The notes: a model not told the origin generated them from the letters alone. A DNA stretch of 64,000 nt from Imperialibacter roseus (GCF_032999765.1 NZ_CP136051.1:1898417-1962416); one strand, 5' to 3'. Positions 54,769-63,788 are shown, counted from the stretch's first letter. A program made the numbers and translations.

Positions 54769-55476
54769 TCAATCAATAATCATCTTATACCCAATGCCAT
54801 GCACTGTCAGGATAATCTTTGGCTCATTGGGGTTGTCTTCTACTTTCTGGCGGAGCTTCAGTATGAAATTGTCGACGGTTCGGGTGGTGGGCTGCGCCTC
54901 GTAACCCCACACATCTTCGAGCAGCTTATAGCGACTCACAATGTCGTTCTTGTTAGCAAGGAGAAACTTCAGGATATCAAACTCCTTGTGCGATAGCTTT
55001 ACCTGCTCGCTCCCCTCGTGGGCCAGGTAGTGCTTAAAGTCGATAGTTAGCCTGCCAATGGAGGCTTTCTCGATATCGTCTGCGTTTCCTGCTGCCCCAG
55101 CTCCTGATTGCCCATCGGTTCTTCTAAGGATGGCCTTTATCCGGGCAATGAGCTCCCTCAGACTGAACGGCTTCGTCATATAATCGTCAGCGCCGATCTC
55201 AAGCCCTACCACTTTGTCGATTTCCTCTCCTTTGGCGGTCAGGAAAATGATAGGCGTTTTGATGCCGAGCTTGCGAGTCTGCCTGCACACATCAAACCCT
55301 GACATTTTGGGCATCATCGCATCGAGCACAATCAGGTCGTACGAAGCCTGCTGAATTTTCTGCAAGCCTTTTTCACCGTCTTCTGCCAGCTCCACGGCAT
55401 AGCCTTCAAACTCCAGGTTGTCTTTCAGTCCCATCCGCATGTGCAGCTCATCTTCAACTATCAATATCTTGGCCAT
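54769..55476 (-). CDS. OmpR/PhoB-type response regulator
   Basis: 235 residues. The receiver domain (1-118) has the acidic pair in LIVEDELH, the phospho-acceptor Asp52 in YDLIVLDAMMPKMSG, and the switch Lys102 in DDYMTKPFS. The winged helix (about 140-235) ends PTTRTVDNFILKLRQKVED and IILTVHGIGYKM. It starts 7 bases after the stop of the histidine kinase, so the two are one operon, kinase first. The target genes are unknown. Confidence 0.95.
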   Translation of the reverse strand: MAKILIVEDELHMRMGLKDNLEFEGYAVELAEDGEKGLQKIQQASYDLIVLDAMMPKMSGFDVCRQTRKLGIKTPIIFLTAKGEEIDKVVGLEIGADDYMTKPFSLRELIARIKAILRRTDGQSGAGAAGNADDIEKASIGRLTIDFKHYLAHEGSEQVKLSHKEFDILKFLLANKNDIVSRYKLLEDVWGYEAQPTTRTVDNFILKLRQKVEDNPNEPKIILTVHGIGYKMIID

Positions 55477-55483
55477 GGTGTTG

Positions 55484-57040
55484 TTATTTCTTTACTAAAA
55501 TAGGAAACATCAGTTTAAAGGTACTACCCTTTCCCGGCTCGCTTTCTACGGAAATTTGCCCGCCATGCGCTTCCATAATGTGTTTCACTATCGACAGCCC
55601 GAGCCCCGCTCCCTGGGTGTTGTAGATATCGCCCTGCGTCACCCGGTAAAACTTGTCGAAGATCTGTTTTAACTTTTTTTCTTCAATGCCCACGCCCTGG
55701 TCTTTAACGGCCACCACGACCCATTGCTCCATCCGTTCTGTAGATATATCCAGGTGTTTGGTGTCGGGGCTGTATTTGATGGCATTGTCGAGCAGGTTGA
55801 TAATGGCTTCCATCACCGACTCCGTGTCTGCCATCATGTTGGGTAAGTCATCCGTGAAGTGGACCTTGTAGGTAAATCCCTTGTTTTCCAGATGAAACGA
55901 ATAGGTGTGGAGCACCTCTCTCACAATGTCGTTAAGCAAAACCGACTCCAGGTGATACGTCTTTTTATTGGCCTCTATCTGAGAGAAATTCAGGATCTTA
56001 TTCACAATATTGGTCAGCCTGCCCGTTTCCTTTACAATGATCTCGTAGTACTCTTTCTTCCTTGTTTCCGTAGTTACCCGCCCCAGCATCAGGGTTTCTG
56101 CGAACATGCTGATGAGCGACAGTGGTGTTCTGATTTCATGAGACACGTTGCTGACAAAGTCCGACTTGGTTTGCGCCAGCTGCATTTCTGCCCTGATGTT
56201 CCTGAAAACCATCGCAAAACCCAATAGCAGCACCATCGACACCATGCCTATCATGATCATGTTGGTGTTGGATCGTTCCTGCATCACCATCTCAATGGAG
56301 TTGCCGGGAATGTAGATCTCCAGTTCGTACTCAGGCAGCAACCAGATGGTTTTGGAGCGTGCCTTGTTGTTCATTAGTGAGTCGGTGGTGTAAATAAGCT
56401 CGCCGGTCACCTTGTTGGATGCCGCCAGCACAAACTCCTCGCCTGCCACCTGTTCCATTTTAGGTGCAATTAGCTCTTCAATGAAGTCGGAAGGGCGAAT
56501 GATCATCACACAGAGCGAATAAGTGTCGGGATTTTCTCCCAGCACCATCAGCAGGGTGTTGAACCGCTCGCCCTCTATAGCCAGCACCTTGTAGGGTTCA
56601 ATTTTCCGAAAGCCAGCCGACCGGTAGCCAGTCATTTTTTTAACCAACGCTGAGTCTTCCCGGATGTGGTTTTCAAGCAGGGTTATGAGTTGTTGTTGGG
56701 GGATTTCGTCTTTGGCGTAAAAGGCCAGCTTTTGGCTTTTTTCCAGCGGAAAGAAAAAGATAGCCGACACCCCCGGGTAACCTTCAAGGATCTCTTTTGG
56801 AAACTCGCCTGCCCCTTTTCTGCTCCAGGCATCGTCAATGCGGGTGGTCATGCTGTTGACCACGTCGTCGGAATATTGATTGATGGAGAACAGGAAGGTG
56901 TCGATTTGCTTGTCGTAGATAGCCTGCATCATGGCCACGCTCTGATTGAGGCTGCGGACTTCGAATATCACTAGTACGCTGATGGGCAGCACAATGACCA
57001 GCACCAGGATAAATGATATTTTAGCAAAAGATGTCCTCAT
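55484..57040 (-). CDS. Sensor histidine kinase, partner of the OmpR-type regulator
   Basis: 518 residues. Membrane helix 1 (about 8-28), a large extracytoplasmic sensor (29-258) of no family I can name, helix 2 (261-279), then HisKA with His301 in VSNVSHEIRTPLSL, the N-box EAIINLLDNAIKYSP, G1 VKDQGVGIEE, F-box IFDKFYRV and G2 GAGLGLSIVKHI. All catalytic boxes are intact. There is no HAMP domain of usual length between helix 2 and HisKA. It is the first gene of the two-component operon; about 180 bases separate it from the divergent gene region. Confidence 0.94.
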   Translation of the reverse strand: MRTSFAKISFILVLVIVLPISVLVIFEVRSLNQSVAMMQAIYDKQIDTFLFSINQYSDDVVNSMTTRIDDAWSRKGAGEFPKEILEGYPGVSAIFFFPLEKSQKLAFYAKDEIPQQQLITLLENHIREDSALVKKMTGYRSAGFRKIEPYKVLAIEGERFNTLLMVLGENPDTYSLCVMIIRPSDFIEELIAPKMEQVAGEEFVLAASNKVTGELIYTTDSLMNNKARSKTIWLLPEYELEIYIPGNSIEMVMQERSNTNMIMIGMVSMVLLLGFAMVFRNIRAEMQLAQTKSDFVSNVSHEIRTPLSLISMFAETLMLGRVTTETRKKEYYEIIVKETGRLTNIVNKILNFSQIEANKKTYHLESVLLNDIVREVLHTYSFHLENKGFTYKVHFTDDLPNMMADTESVMEAIINLLDNAIKYSPDTKHLDISTERMEQWVVVAVKDQGVGIEEKKLKQIFDKFYRVTQGDIYNTQGAGLGLSIVKHIMEAHGGQISVESEPGKGSTFKLMFPILVKK

Positions 57041-57278
57041 AGAGCGATGTCAATTGGGAGATACGCAAGTTTCGAACTAAGGTAGCACAATGATGACATT
57101 TTTTTACGATTGAGCTCAGTAGGCATTGGCTTTCGATCATCCTGGCCCAGGGTTCAAACGCTGGACTATGATGATGGAAAGGGAGAAGGGCGGCTAGGCG
57201 GGTGCCAGAATTTCAAGGCGTTTCATGCATTCATTTGGGGTTATCCTTATCTTGGCCGTTTATCCATCGAAACCTATC

Positions 57279-58373
57279 ATGAGCCCATTGAACATTGACC
57301 CAAATATTAAAAGAGCTACCACACTGCCCGCTTCCTTTTACCGAGACAGCCATGTGTTCGAAAGCCTCAGGGAGAAAGTCTTCGCCCGGTCGTGGCAGTG
57401 GATAGGGCAGGAGAGTCAGGTAAGCCTTTCGGAGAGTGTCTATCCGCTTACTTTGCTGGAAGGATATTTGGACGAGCCGCTTTTGCTGACAAAGGACAGT
57501 GACGAGCAAGTTCGTTGCCTGAGCAATGTATGCACACACCGGGGAGCACTGCTTTGCATGAACCCTGGTAGGGCAAAAAAGCTCGTTTGTCAGTACCACG
57601 GACGGCGGTTTGCCCTCGATGGCAAGTTTGAGCACATGCCGGAGTTTGGTGAAGCAGAAAACTTTCCCAGGGACTGCGATAACCTGCCTGCGTTAGAGCT
57701 GCGGAAGTGGTTTGGCTTCCTTTTCACCTCGTTGGCTCCGGCTTTCGATTTTCAGCAGGTGATTGATGTGATGCAGGAGCGGGTAGGTTTTCTTGACCAC
57801 ACGAAGTTCCGTTTTGCGCCGGAATTCAGCAGGGACTACCTGGTCAACAGCCACTGGGCTCTGTATTGCGACAACTACCTCGAAGGCTTTCACATCCCGT
57901 TTGTGCACAAAGACCTGAACGCTGTGCTCGACTACGGCACATACAAGACAGTGGTGTACGACCATTGCAACCTGCAGATAGGGTACGGCAAACCCGGCAG
58001 CGACTGCTTTGAACTGCCCGAGGGCCACCCTGACTCAGGCAAGATCGTTTCAGCCTGGTATTACTGGGTTTTCCCCAATATGATGTTTAACTTTTATCCA
58101 TGGGGGCTGTCTGTCAACATAGTGAAGCCTCTCTCCATTGGAAGAACCAAAGTGAGCTTCCTTACTTATATATTGGATGAGGAGCGCTACAAGCAAGGAG
58201 CGGATGTGATGACCGACAAGGTAGAACGGGAAGACGAGTTTGTGGTGGAGGCTGTGCAGAAGGGCATTCGGTCCCGGTTTTATCCGGGAGGCCGGTTCTC
58301 ACCAACACGAGAGAAAGGCGTGCATCATTTTCACACCTTGCTAGCGAAGTTTGTTCAAAATACCGAGAAATAG
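57279..58373 (+). CDS. Rieske [2Fe-2S] non-heme iron oxygenase, large-subunit type
   Basis: 364 residues from the ATG at 57279. The Rieske domain (about 30-140) has the C-x-H and C-x2-H ligands in NVCTHRGALLC and LVCQYHGRRF. The catalytic domain has the iron site in YCDNYLEGFHIPFVH (two histidines) and a late acidic ligand region in EREDEFVVEAVQKGI, as in the carnitine/choline-type oxygenases. The C-terminus ends GVHHFHTLLAKF. The usual reductase partner is not encoded next to it, so electrons must come from an enzyme elsewhere. The substrate is unknown. It is transcribed toward the peptide/kinase operon, 71 bases away. Confidence 0.92.
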   Translation: MSPLNIDPNIKRATTLPASFYRDSHVFESLREKVFARSWQWIGQESQVSLSESVYPLTLLEGYLDEPLLLTKDSDEQVRCLSNVCTHRGALLCMNPGRAKKLVCQYHGRRFALDGKFEHMPEFGEAENFPRDCDNLPALELRKWFGFLFTSLAPAFDFQQVIDVMQERVGFLDHTKFRFAPEFSRDYLVNSHWALYCDNYLEGFHIPFVHKDLNAVLDYGTYKTVVYDHCNLQIGYGKPGSDCFELPEGHPDSGKIVSAWYYWVFPNMMFNFYPWGLSVNIVKPLSIGRTKVSFLTYILDEERYKQGADVMTDKVEREDEFVVEAVQKGIRSRFYPGGRFSPTREKGVHHFHTLLAKFVQNTEK

Positions 58374-58444
58374 GTATGTAGCGATCATGGTAAACCGGTA
58401 CCTTTCGATGTAACTAATATTTTCACTTACTAACCCTTATTATT

Positions 58445-58573
58445 ATGAAAAAGCTGCCGATCAATGATTTATTTATTTACAGTGCTGAATTCCGGTCTAG
58501 TAGTTCTTTGGGAGGAGGCGATCCGCCCCCGCCGCCGCCGCCAGAACCAGATCCTGATGACGATAAAAAATAG
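58445..58573 (+). CDS. 42-residue peptide with Gly3-Asp-Pro7 and acidic tail, upstream of a TPR kinase
   Basis: ATG at 58445, stop TAG at 58571-58573. The peptide runs MKKLPINDLFIYSAEFR, SSSSLGGGD, seven prolines, then EPDPDDDKK. It has a charged leader, a hydrophobic stretch (DLFIYSAEF), a Leu-Gly-Gly-Gly junction and a rigid acidic tail, and no known domain. The kinase GTG at 58574 abuts the stop directly and its ATG at 58580 lies 6 bases on, which suggests coupled translation. The layout recalls leader/core peptides of signalling or ribosomally made natural products, but no maturation enzyme is adjacent. An alternative is that the G/C-rich stretch is only an RNA hairpin (ggaggaggcg with cgcc runs). 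Confidence 0.6.
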   Translation: MKKLPINDLFIYSAEFRSSSSLGGGDPPPPPPPEPDPDDDKK

Positions 58574-58579
58574 GTGCAA

Positions 58580-60535
58580 ATGACTCGACGAATCGTTACT
58601 TTGTTACTATTCTCTTTTTTTTATTTTAACACGAATAGTCAGAGAATTGAGAAAAGGGCTGATGTAGACAGCCTTTTTTTGGTTTTTGACAATCTTAGTG
58701 TGACAAATCCGGATTCAGCGCTCGAAATGTCAACCAAACTTGAAATGTTATTCGCTGACCGTAATGACACAGTCAAACTTGCTCAAATGTACCGGAGTAT
58801 TTCCATGATACATAGAGCTAAATCTGACTATTTAAAGCTCATAGAGTTTGGGAACAAATCCATAGAGCTTTATCGTCAGCTGGGTGATTCGCTGCGGGTG
58901 GCATTTAACTATAATAATGTGGCAACTGCGCATCAATACTTAGGCCATCGAAAGCAATCGTTAGAACTTCTTCTGCGTTCGTTGGAGCTAAGAAAACTAT
59001 ATGGTTCACCTGAACAGTACACTGTTGGCCTGCATTCGCTTGGTAACTACTTTATGGAGATAGGTGAATACGAAAAATGTGAACGATATTATATGGAAGC
59101 CATTGAAATTTTGGAAGAGCTAGATGACATCTCCAGACTTTCAGATATATATACGAGCATGGGCGTTCTTTCCGGACTAAAAAAGGACTACGAGAAATCA
59201 CTTGAGTTCTACGAAATAGCCTTGCGGATGTATGAAGAACTGGGAGAAGAGTCCCAGTTTCCAGGTATATGGTATGCTTTGGGCTACAATTTTTTCAAAC
59301 AAGAAAATTTCTTGAAGGCGAAGGCTTATTTTCTTCGTGCTGACGATAGTGATTTGAAACTGACTGACAGGTATAAATTCTGCTATAACCTGCTCATGTT
59401 ATCTATAACTGAGCTTAAACTGGAGAATTATCAAAGTGCCTTGAAATACGTCAGAGAAGCAGATGAGTTGGCTAGTGAGATAGGGGCTCTTTCATATAGT
59501 AGAGAAGCGCAAAGCATTTTAAATGATATTTTTTTAGAGTTAGGCGACTACAAACAGGCTTATCAAAGCTTGCGACTTTACCGTGAATTGTCGGACTCTC
59601 TTTATAGCATAGATAAAGAAAACACTGTCAAAGAACTCACCATCAAATACGAAACCGAACTCAAGGAACAAGAGATACAAAAACTCTCCTCCGAAAAAGA
59701 GCTTCAGGAAAAAGAAATACTTCTCGCCACCACAGAAAAGAATGCCTACATGATTGCCGTGGTGTTTGCGATTGCCCTGGCGCTGGCCATTCTGGCGTTT
59801 TTCACGCAAAGGCAAAAAGCCATGCAGCTACGAAGCGAAAAGGCGCTGGCGGAGCGAAATACGCAGATCAATTCACTGCTTCAGGAACAAGAGGTCAACA
59901 CACTCAGCGCCTTACTCGAAGGGCAGGAGAAGGAACGCCTTCGTATTGCTGAAGAGCTGCACGACAGGCTGGGGAGCCTGCTTTCTGCCATAAAACTCAA
60001 CTTTAACGGCTGGATAGGGAAGCGGGATCTGAGTCAGGACGAGGTGGAGGACTATTCTGCCAAAACCAGCGGTCTGCTCGATGAAGCCGTTACGGAGGTA
60101 AGGCGGGTGTCGCACAATCTTTCCACCGGTCAGGTGTCTCGCTATGGCCTGGTCGGATCCATGGAAGACCTGGCGGCCACCGTCAATCGCTCAGATAGCA
60201 TCAAAATGAAAGTATTGCATTTCAACCTCGGCGAGCGCCTGCCCATCGAGCTGGAAACTGGCATTTACCGTATCGTGCAGGAAATGCTGGCCAACGTGCT
60301 GAAGCATGCTAACGCCCAAGAATTCACTGTTCAGTTGAGCAAGACAGACAATAGCGTTATCCTGACGGCCGAGGATGATGGTAAAGGATTTGACTACAGG
60401 GAGGCCAGAAAGCGGGGAGGCATTGGCCTTCATAATATTGACAATAGGGTAAAGAAATTCGGCGGGCAGTTCAGCGTGGACTCCTCACCGGGAAAAGGGA
60501 CAATTTTCACATTTGAATTTCCATTAGAGGCATGA
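58580..60535 (+). CDS. TPR-containing sensor histidine kinase (HisKA_3 type)
   Basis: 651 residues from the ATG at 58580; a GTG at 58574 gives two more. An N-terminal signal or anchor (IVTLLLFSFFYFNTNS) precedes an array of TPR repeats (about 50-350: YNNVATAHQYLGHRKQSLEL, ALGYNFFKQENFLKAKAYF). A coiled coil (VKELTIKYETELKEQEIQKL) and one membrane helix (about 388-408) lead to the HisKA_3 box EKERLRIAEELHDRLGSLLS (His461) and the HATPase_c with LANVLKHANAQEF, DDGKGFDYREAR and GGIGLHNIDNRV. The sensor should lie in the periplasm. Its regulator overlaps its stop by 4 bases. A paralogue of the same length follows at 61618. Confidence 0.92.
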   Translation: MTRRIVTLLLFSFFYFNTNSQRIEKRADVDSLFLVFDNLSVTNPDSALEMSTKLEMLFADRNDTVKLAQMYRSISMIHRAKSDYLKLIEFGNKSIELYRQLGDSLRVAFNYNNVATAHQYLGHRKQSLELLLRSLELRKLYGSPEQYTVGLHSLGNYFMEIGEYEKCERYYMEAIEILEELDDISRLSDIYTSMGVLSGLKKDYEKSLEFYEIALRMYEELGEESQFPGIWYALGYNFFKQENFLKAKAYFLRADDSDLKLTDRYKFCYNLLMLSITELKLENYQSALKYVREADELASEIGALSYSREAQSILNDIFLELGDYKQAYQSLRLYRELSDSLYSIDKENTVKELTIKYETELKEQEIQKLSSEKELQEKEILLATTEKNAYMIAVVFAIALALAILAFFTQRQKAMQLRSEKALAERNTQINSLLQEQEVNTLSALLEGQEKERLRIAEELHDRLGSLLSAIKLNFNGWIGKRDLSQDEVEDYSAKTSGLLDEAVTEVRRVSHNLSTGQVSRYGLVGSMEDLAATVNRSDSIKMKVLHFNLGERLPIELETGIYRIVQEMLANVLKHANAQEFTVQLSKTDNSVILTAEDDGKGFDYREARKRGGIGLHNIDNRVKKFGGQFSVDSSPGKGTIFTFEFPLEA

Positions 60536-61173
60536 GTGATATTAAGGTGTTGATAGCAGATGACCATCATTTGATGGTAGATGGCATCAAGTCGTTGCTA
60601 GACGATGTGGAGGGGCTGGAGATTGTTGGTGTGGCCAATGATGGAGAGGAAACCATGGTGTTTGTTTCCAGAAGGCCCGTTGACGTGATTTTGCTCGATT
60701 TGCAAATGCCCAAGATGAACGGCTTTCAGGTAGCAGAGCAGATCAAAAAGAAGTACCCGAAAATCCGCATCCTCGTGCTGACCATGTACGACAAGCCTGG
60801 CTTTATCCGTGAGCTGCTGGAGTCGGGTGTGGATGGCTATGTGCTGAAAAACACCGGCAAAGAGGAGCTTGTGCAGGGAATTATGACCGTACACAAGGGT
60901 GAGAAATTCTTTAGTAAGGAGGTTTCCGGGATTTTCTATGACAGCTTCCGGAAGGAGAAGGATGAAAACACCTTTCTCACTAGCAGAGAGATTGAAATCA
61001 TCAAACTGATAGCGCAGGAGCTTACTTCTCAGGAAATAGCCGAAAAGCTATTCCTCAGCCACTTTACGGTAGACACCCACCGCCGTAATATCATCAACAA
61101 GCTGGGAGTGAAAAACACAGCTGGCCTTATCCGATACGCCTATGAGAATGGGTATTTTGATTTGCAGAACTAG
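60532..61173 (+). CDS. NarL/LuxR-type response regulator
   Basis: 213 residues. The receiver domain has VLIADDHHLMVDGIKSLL, the phospho-acceptor Asp56 in DVILLDLQMPKMNGF and the switch region YVLKNTGKEEL. The LuxR helix-turn-helix (about 145-205) reads LTSREIEIIKLIAQELTSQE then LSHFTVDTHRRNIINKLG. It overlaps the TPR kinase by ATGA. It may also serve the second TPR kinase, which has no regulator of its own in the window. Confidence 0.95.
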   Translation: MSDIKVLIADDHHLMVDGIKSLLDDVEGLEIVGVANDGEETMVFVSRRPVDVILLDLQMPKMNGFQVAEQIKKKYPKIRILVLTMYDKPGFIRELLESGVDGYVLKNTGKEELVQGIMTVHKGEKFFSKEVSGIFYDSFRKEKDENTFLTSREIEIIKLIAQELTSQEIAEKLFLSHFTVDTHRRNIINKLGVKNTAGLIRYAYENGYFDLQN

Positions 61174-61185
61174 GGGGTTGAAACT

Positions 61186-61505
61186 CCAAATAGCAAAAAG
61201 CAAACGTCAAATAAGTTCCAGGGCGCAAAACAGGAAATTTCAAACAGGCGCTTTATCGAGGCTGCATCTGATCGTTGCCTGATCGAAGCTATTTCATAGT
61301 CCTTCAGCTGGCGAAGAGAAATTCGCTATTTCATTTTCCTGTTCCCAGCTGTTACTTTTTCGTGATCCCCGTGGTCTGTCCCCCGACAGACCTTGAATCA
61401 ACTCCTTTGCGGTGCCTACGGGCCGTCAGGGGACAGCCCAAGGGATCGGAGCTTCAGCTATTTGAATTTGTGATTTACTTGAGATTTGACGTTTGCGATT
61501 TGTCT
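61186..61505. repeat. Intergenic repeat unit with inverted CAAAT-rich arms
   Basis: ccaaatagcaaaaagcaaac and onward (61186-61240) resembles 63820-63870 in the same orientation, and also, inverted, 61461-61504. The inverted arms enclose the hairpin repeat at 61369-61443. Such CAAATCTCAAAT-type tracts also occur at about 39630-39735. The 444-base gap 61174-61617 holds no gene; the A+T-rich end (61506-61617) should hold the promoter for the second kinase. Confidence 0.65.
61369..61443. repeat. Two-hairpin repeat, copy 1 (GGTCTGTC / GGCTGTC type)
   Basis: A 75-base unit made of ggtctgtc/gacagacc and a second stem near ggccgtcaggggacagccc. The left arm of the first stem (ctgtcccc) can also pair with the right arm of the second (ggggacag), giving an alternative long fold. 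It recurs at 63631-63705 and 63893-63967. Confidence 0.85.
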
Positions 61506-61617
61506 TTCTCAGTTTCAACTACCACTATTTTTACTAGTTTTAGTTTTGCCAGTTATTTCTGTTAAAACAGAGTATATAAATGGTGCATATTCTCCAGCAA
61601 GAAACCAATTGATTCAA

Positions 61618-63573
61618 ATGAAACTGAAGCATTTCGTTCTGATCGTTATTCTCGGATTTTGCTGCCAAACTCATGGGCAGGGGTTGGAAAAAAGCACTGA
61701 AATTGATAGTCTTTTTTCGCTAGTCATTAAACACCGAGTAAGAAGCCCTGATTCTTCACTAGAAGCAGCAAAACATCTCTTGCCATTGCTCGAGGGCATT
61801 GAAAGAAATGATCAACTTGCGGATCTATATTGGAATATGTCAACAGCGTATTTTTATAAGAATGAGTATTTAAATGTTATTGACTATGGGATTAAGTCGA
61901 TAGACATTTTTCGAAAATTAGGAGACTCCTTGCGGGTGGCTGATAATTACACCACTCTGAGTAGCGCTTATAAATATCTGGGACATAGAAAAGAGGCCCT
62001 TGAGTACAACTTACGTTCGGTCGAATTAATGAAACAATATGGAAAGCCGACTGATTATGCAACATCCCTCTATGCGTTGGGTAATTATTATATGGAAACT
62101 AAGGAGTACGACAAGTGCGAGACTTATTATTTAGAAGCTTTAACGATTCTTGAGGGAGCAGATTCACCTGGTAAGCTCGCTGACATGTACTTCAATATGG
62201 GAGTTCTATCAGCGGTTAAAAAAAGGATAGATGAGTCCTCCGGCTTCTATGAAAAGTCTCTTGGTTTATATCAAGCGCTTGGCGACGAAGCCAGCTACCC
62301 AAAAGTCTGGACAGCTATTGGGTACAATTTTTATGTGCAAGGAAAATTTACTAAAGCCAAAAGCTACTATTTAAAGGCAGAGCAGGGACTTTCAATATCA
62401 AGTAGTACCTACAGTTACTGTTATAATCTGGCGTCTTTGTCACGCACTGAGTACATGCTTAAGAACTATGGGTCGGCATTGAACTACGCAAAAAAAATGG
62501 AAAGAGTAGCTAGTGATGTTGGAGTTCTTAGGTTTAGTATAGATGCCCAAGTTCTTTTTCGACAAGTATATGATGCCCAGGGAGATTTACCCAAAGCCTA
62601 TGCAAGCCTGCAGCTCTTCCACATACTCTCCGACTCGCTGCAGAATATCGAAAAGGAAAAAGTTGTCAAAGAACTCACCATCAAATACGAAACCGAACTC
62701 AAGGAAAAGGAAATAGCGAAGCTCACCTCGGAAACGAAGGCGCAGGAGCAGGAAGTGCTGCTGGCTACATCAGAAAAGAATGCCTACCGGGTGGGTATTG
62801 TGTTGGCAGTGGCGCTGGCCATTGCGGTCTCGGCCTTTTTTGCACAACGGCAAAAGGCCAGCCAGCTCAGAAGTATGCAGGCGCTAACAGAACGCAATGT
62901 TCGCATCGATGCGCTTTTGAAAGAGCAGGAGGTAAGCTCGCTCAATGCCCTGATAGAAGGGCAGGAAAAGGAACGCATGCGAATAGCTGAGGAGCTTCAC
63001 GATCGTCTGGGGAGTATGCTGTCGGCGATTAAACTGAATTTTATTAGCAGCACTGTCAAAAAAGACGTAGAACAAAAAAGCCCCGAAAACGAGACAGTCA
63101 AAACCACCCAAATGCTGGATGAGGCGGTGACCGAAGTGAGGCGCATTTCTCATAACCTCTCTACCGGTCAGGTATCCCGGTATGGGCTGGTCAGCTCCAT
63201 GGATGACCTGGCAGCGAGGATCAACCAGTCGGACAGCGTGGCCATGAAAGTGATGCACTTTAACCTGGAAGAACGGCTGCCGGTAGAAATGGAAACAGGT
63301 ATTTACCGTATCACCCAGGAAATGCTGGCCAATGTGCTCAAACATGCGCATGCCAGCGAGTTCATTGTTCAGCTGAATAAGACAGAGAACAGCGTGATAC
63401 TGACTGCGGAAGACGACGGAATAGGCTTCGACTACAAAGAAGCCAGAAGAAGGGGTGGCATTGGCTTGCAGAATATTGAAAATCGGGTGAAGAAGTTCGG
63501 AGGGCAGTTCAGTGTTGACACCGCCCCGGGTAAAGGGGCTATTTTAACTTTTGAGTTTCCGCTGGAAGCCTGA
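61618..63573 (+). CDS. TPR-containing sensor histidine kinase, paralogue of the gene at 58580
   Basis: 651 residues from the ATG at 61618, exactly the length of the upstream paralogue, which supports this start over the open frame from 61486. A signal peptide (FVLIVILGFCCQTHGQ) precedes TPR repeats (YTTLSSAYKYLGHRKEALEY, AIGYNFYVQGKFTKAKSYY). The coiled coil VKELTIKYETELKEKEIAKL, a membrane helix (about 388-408), HisKA_3 with His461 in EELHDRLGSMLS and HATPase_c (LANVLKHAHASEF, DDGIGFDYKEAR, GGIGLQNIENRV) follow. The kinase halves are closely alike, whereas the TPR sensors differ much more. No response regulator follows before the window ends. Confidence 0.92.
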   Translation: MKLKHFVLIVILGFCCQTHGQGLEKSTEIDSLFSLVIKHRVRSPDSSLEAAKHLLPLLEGIERNDQLADLYWNMSTAYFYKNEYLNVIDYGIKSIDIFRKLGDSLRVADNYTTLSSAYKYLGHRKEALEYNLRSVELMKQYGKPTDYATSLYALGNYYMETKEYDKCETYYLEALTILEGADSPGKLADMYFNMGVLSAVKKRIDESSGFYEKSLGLYQALGDEASYPKVWTAIGYNFYVQGKFTKAKSYYLKAEQGLSISSSTYSYCYNLASLSRTEYMLKNYGSALNYAKKMERVASDVGVLRFSIDAQVLFRQVYDAQGDLPKAYASLQLFHILSDSLQNIEKEKVVKELTIKYETELKEKEIAKLTSETKAQEQEVLLATSEKNAYRVGIVLAVALAIAVSAFFAQRQKASQLRSMQALTERNVRIDALLKEQEVSSLNALIEGQEKERMRIAEELHDRLGSMLSAIKLNFISSTVKKDVEQKSPENETVKTTQMLDEAVTEVRRISHNLSTGQVSRYGLVSSMDDLAARINQSDSVAMKVMHFNLEERLPVEMETGIYRITQEMLANVLKHAHASEFIVQLNKTENSVILTAEDDGIGFDYKEARRRGGIGLQNIENRVKKFGGQFSVDTAPGKGAILTFEFPLEA

Positions 63574-63788
63574 AAGAGATGAGAGGGGGCGTCAGGCATT
63601 TGTTGAAATGTCAAAAACCAACCTCCAACTCCGTGGTCTGTCCCCCGACAGACCTTGACGAAAGCCTTTTGCGATGTGTTTGGGCTGTCAGGGGACAGCC
63701 CAAGGTCACAAGACGAGCCAAGGTGTGGAAGCCTGAAAGAGATGGTTGGGGTTGTCAGACATCTGTTGAAATGTCAAAAATCAACCTC
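63563..63788. repeat. 63-base direct repeat of the kinase gene's 3' end
   Basis: 63563-63625 (tggaagcctgaaagagatg through the stop and on to gttgaaatgtcaaaa and caacctc) is repeated with few changes at 63726-63788. The first copy includes the last codons and stop of the kinase gene. A copy of the two-hairpin repeat sits between them. Confidence 0.85.
63631..63705. repeat. Two-hairpin repeat, copy 2
   Basis: ccgtggtctgtcccccgaca with gacc, then gggctgtcaggggacagccc, both stems perfect. It matches copy 1 closely except for the linker. Confidence 0.85.
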
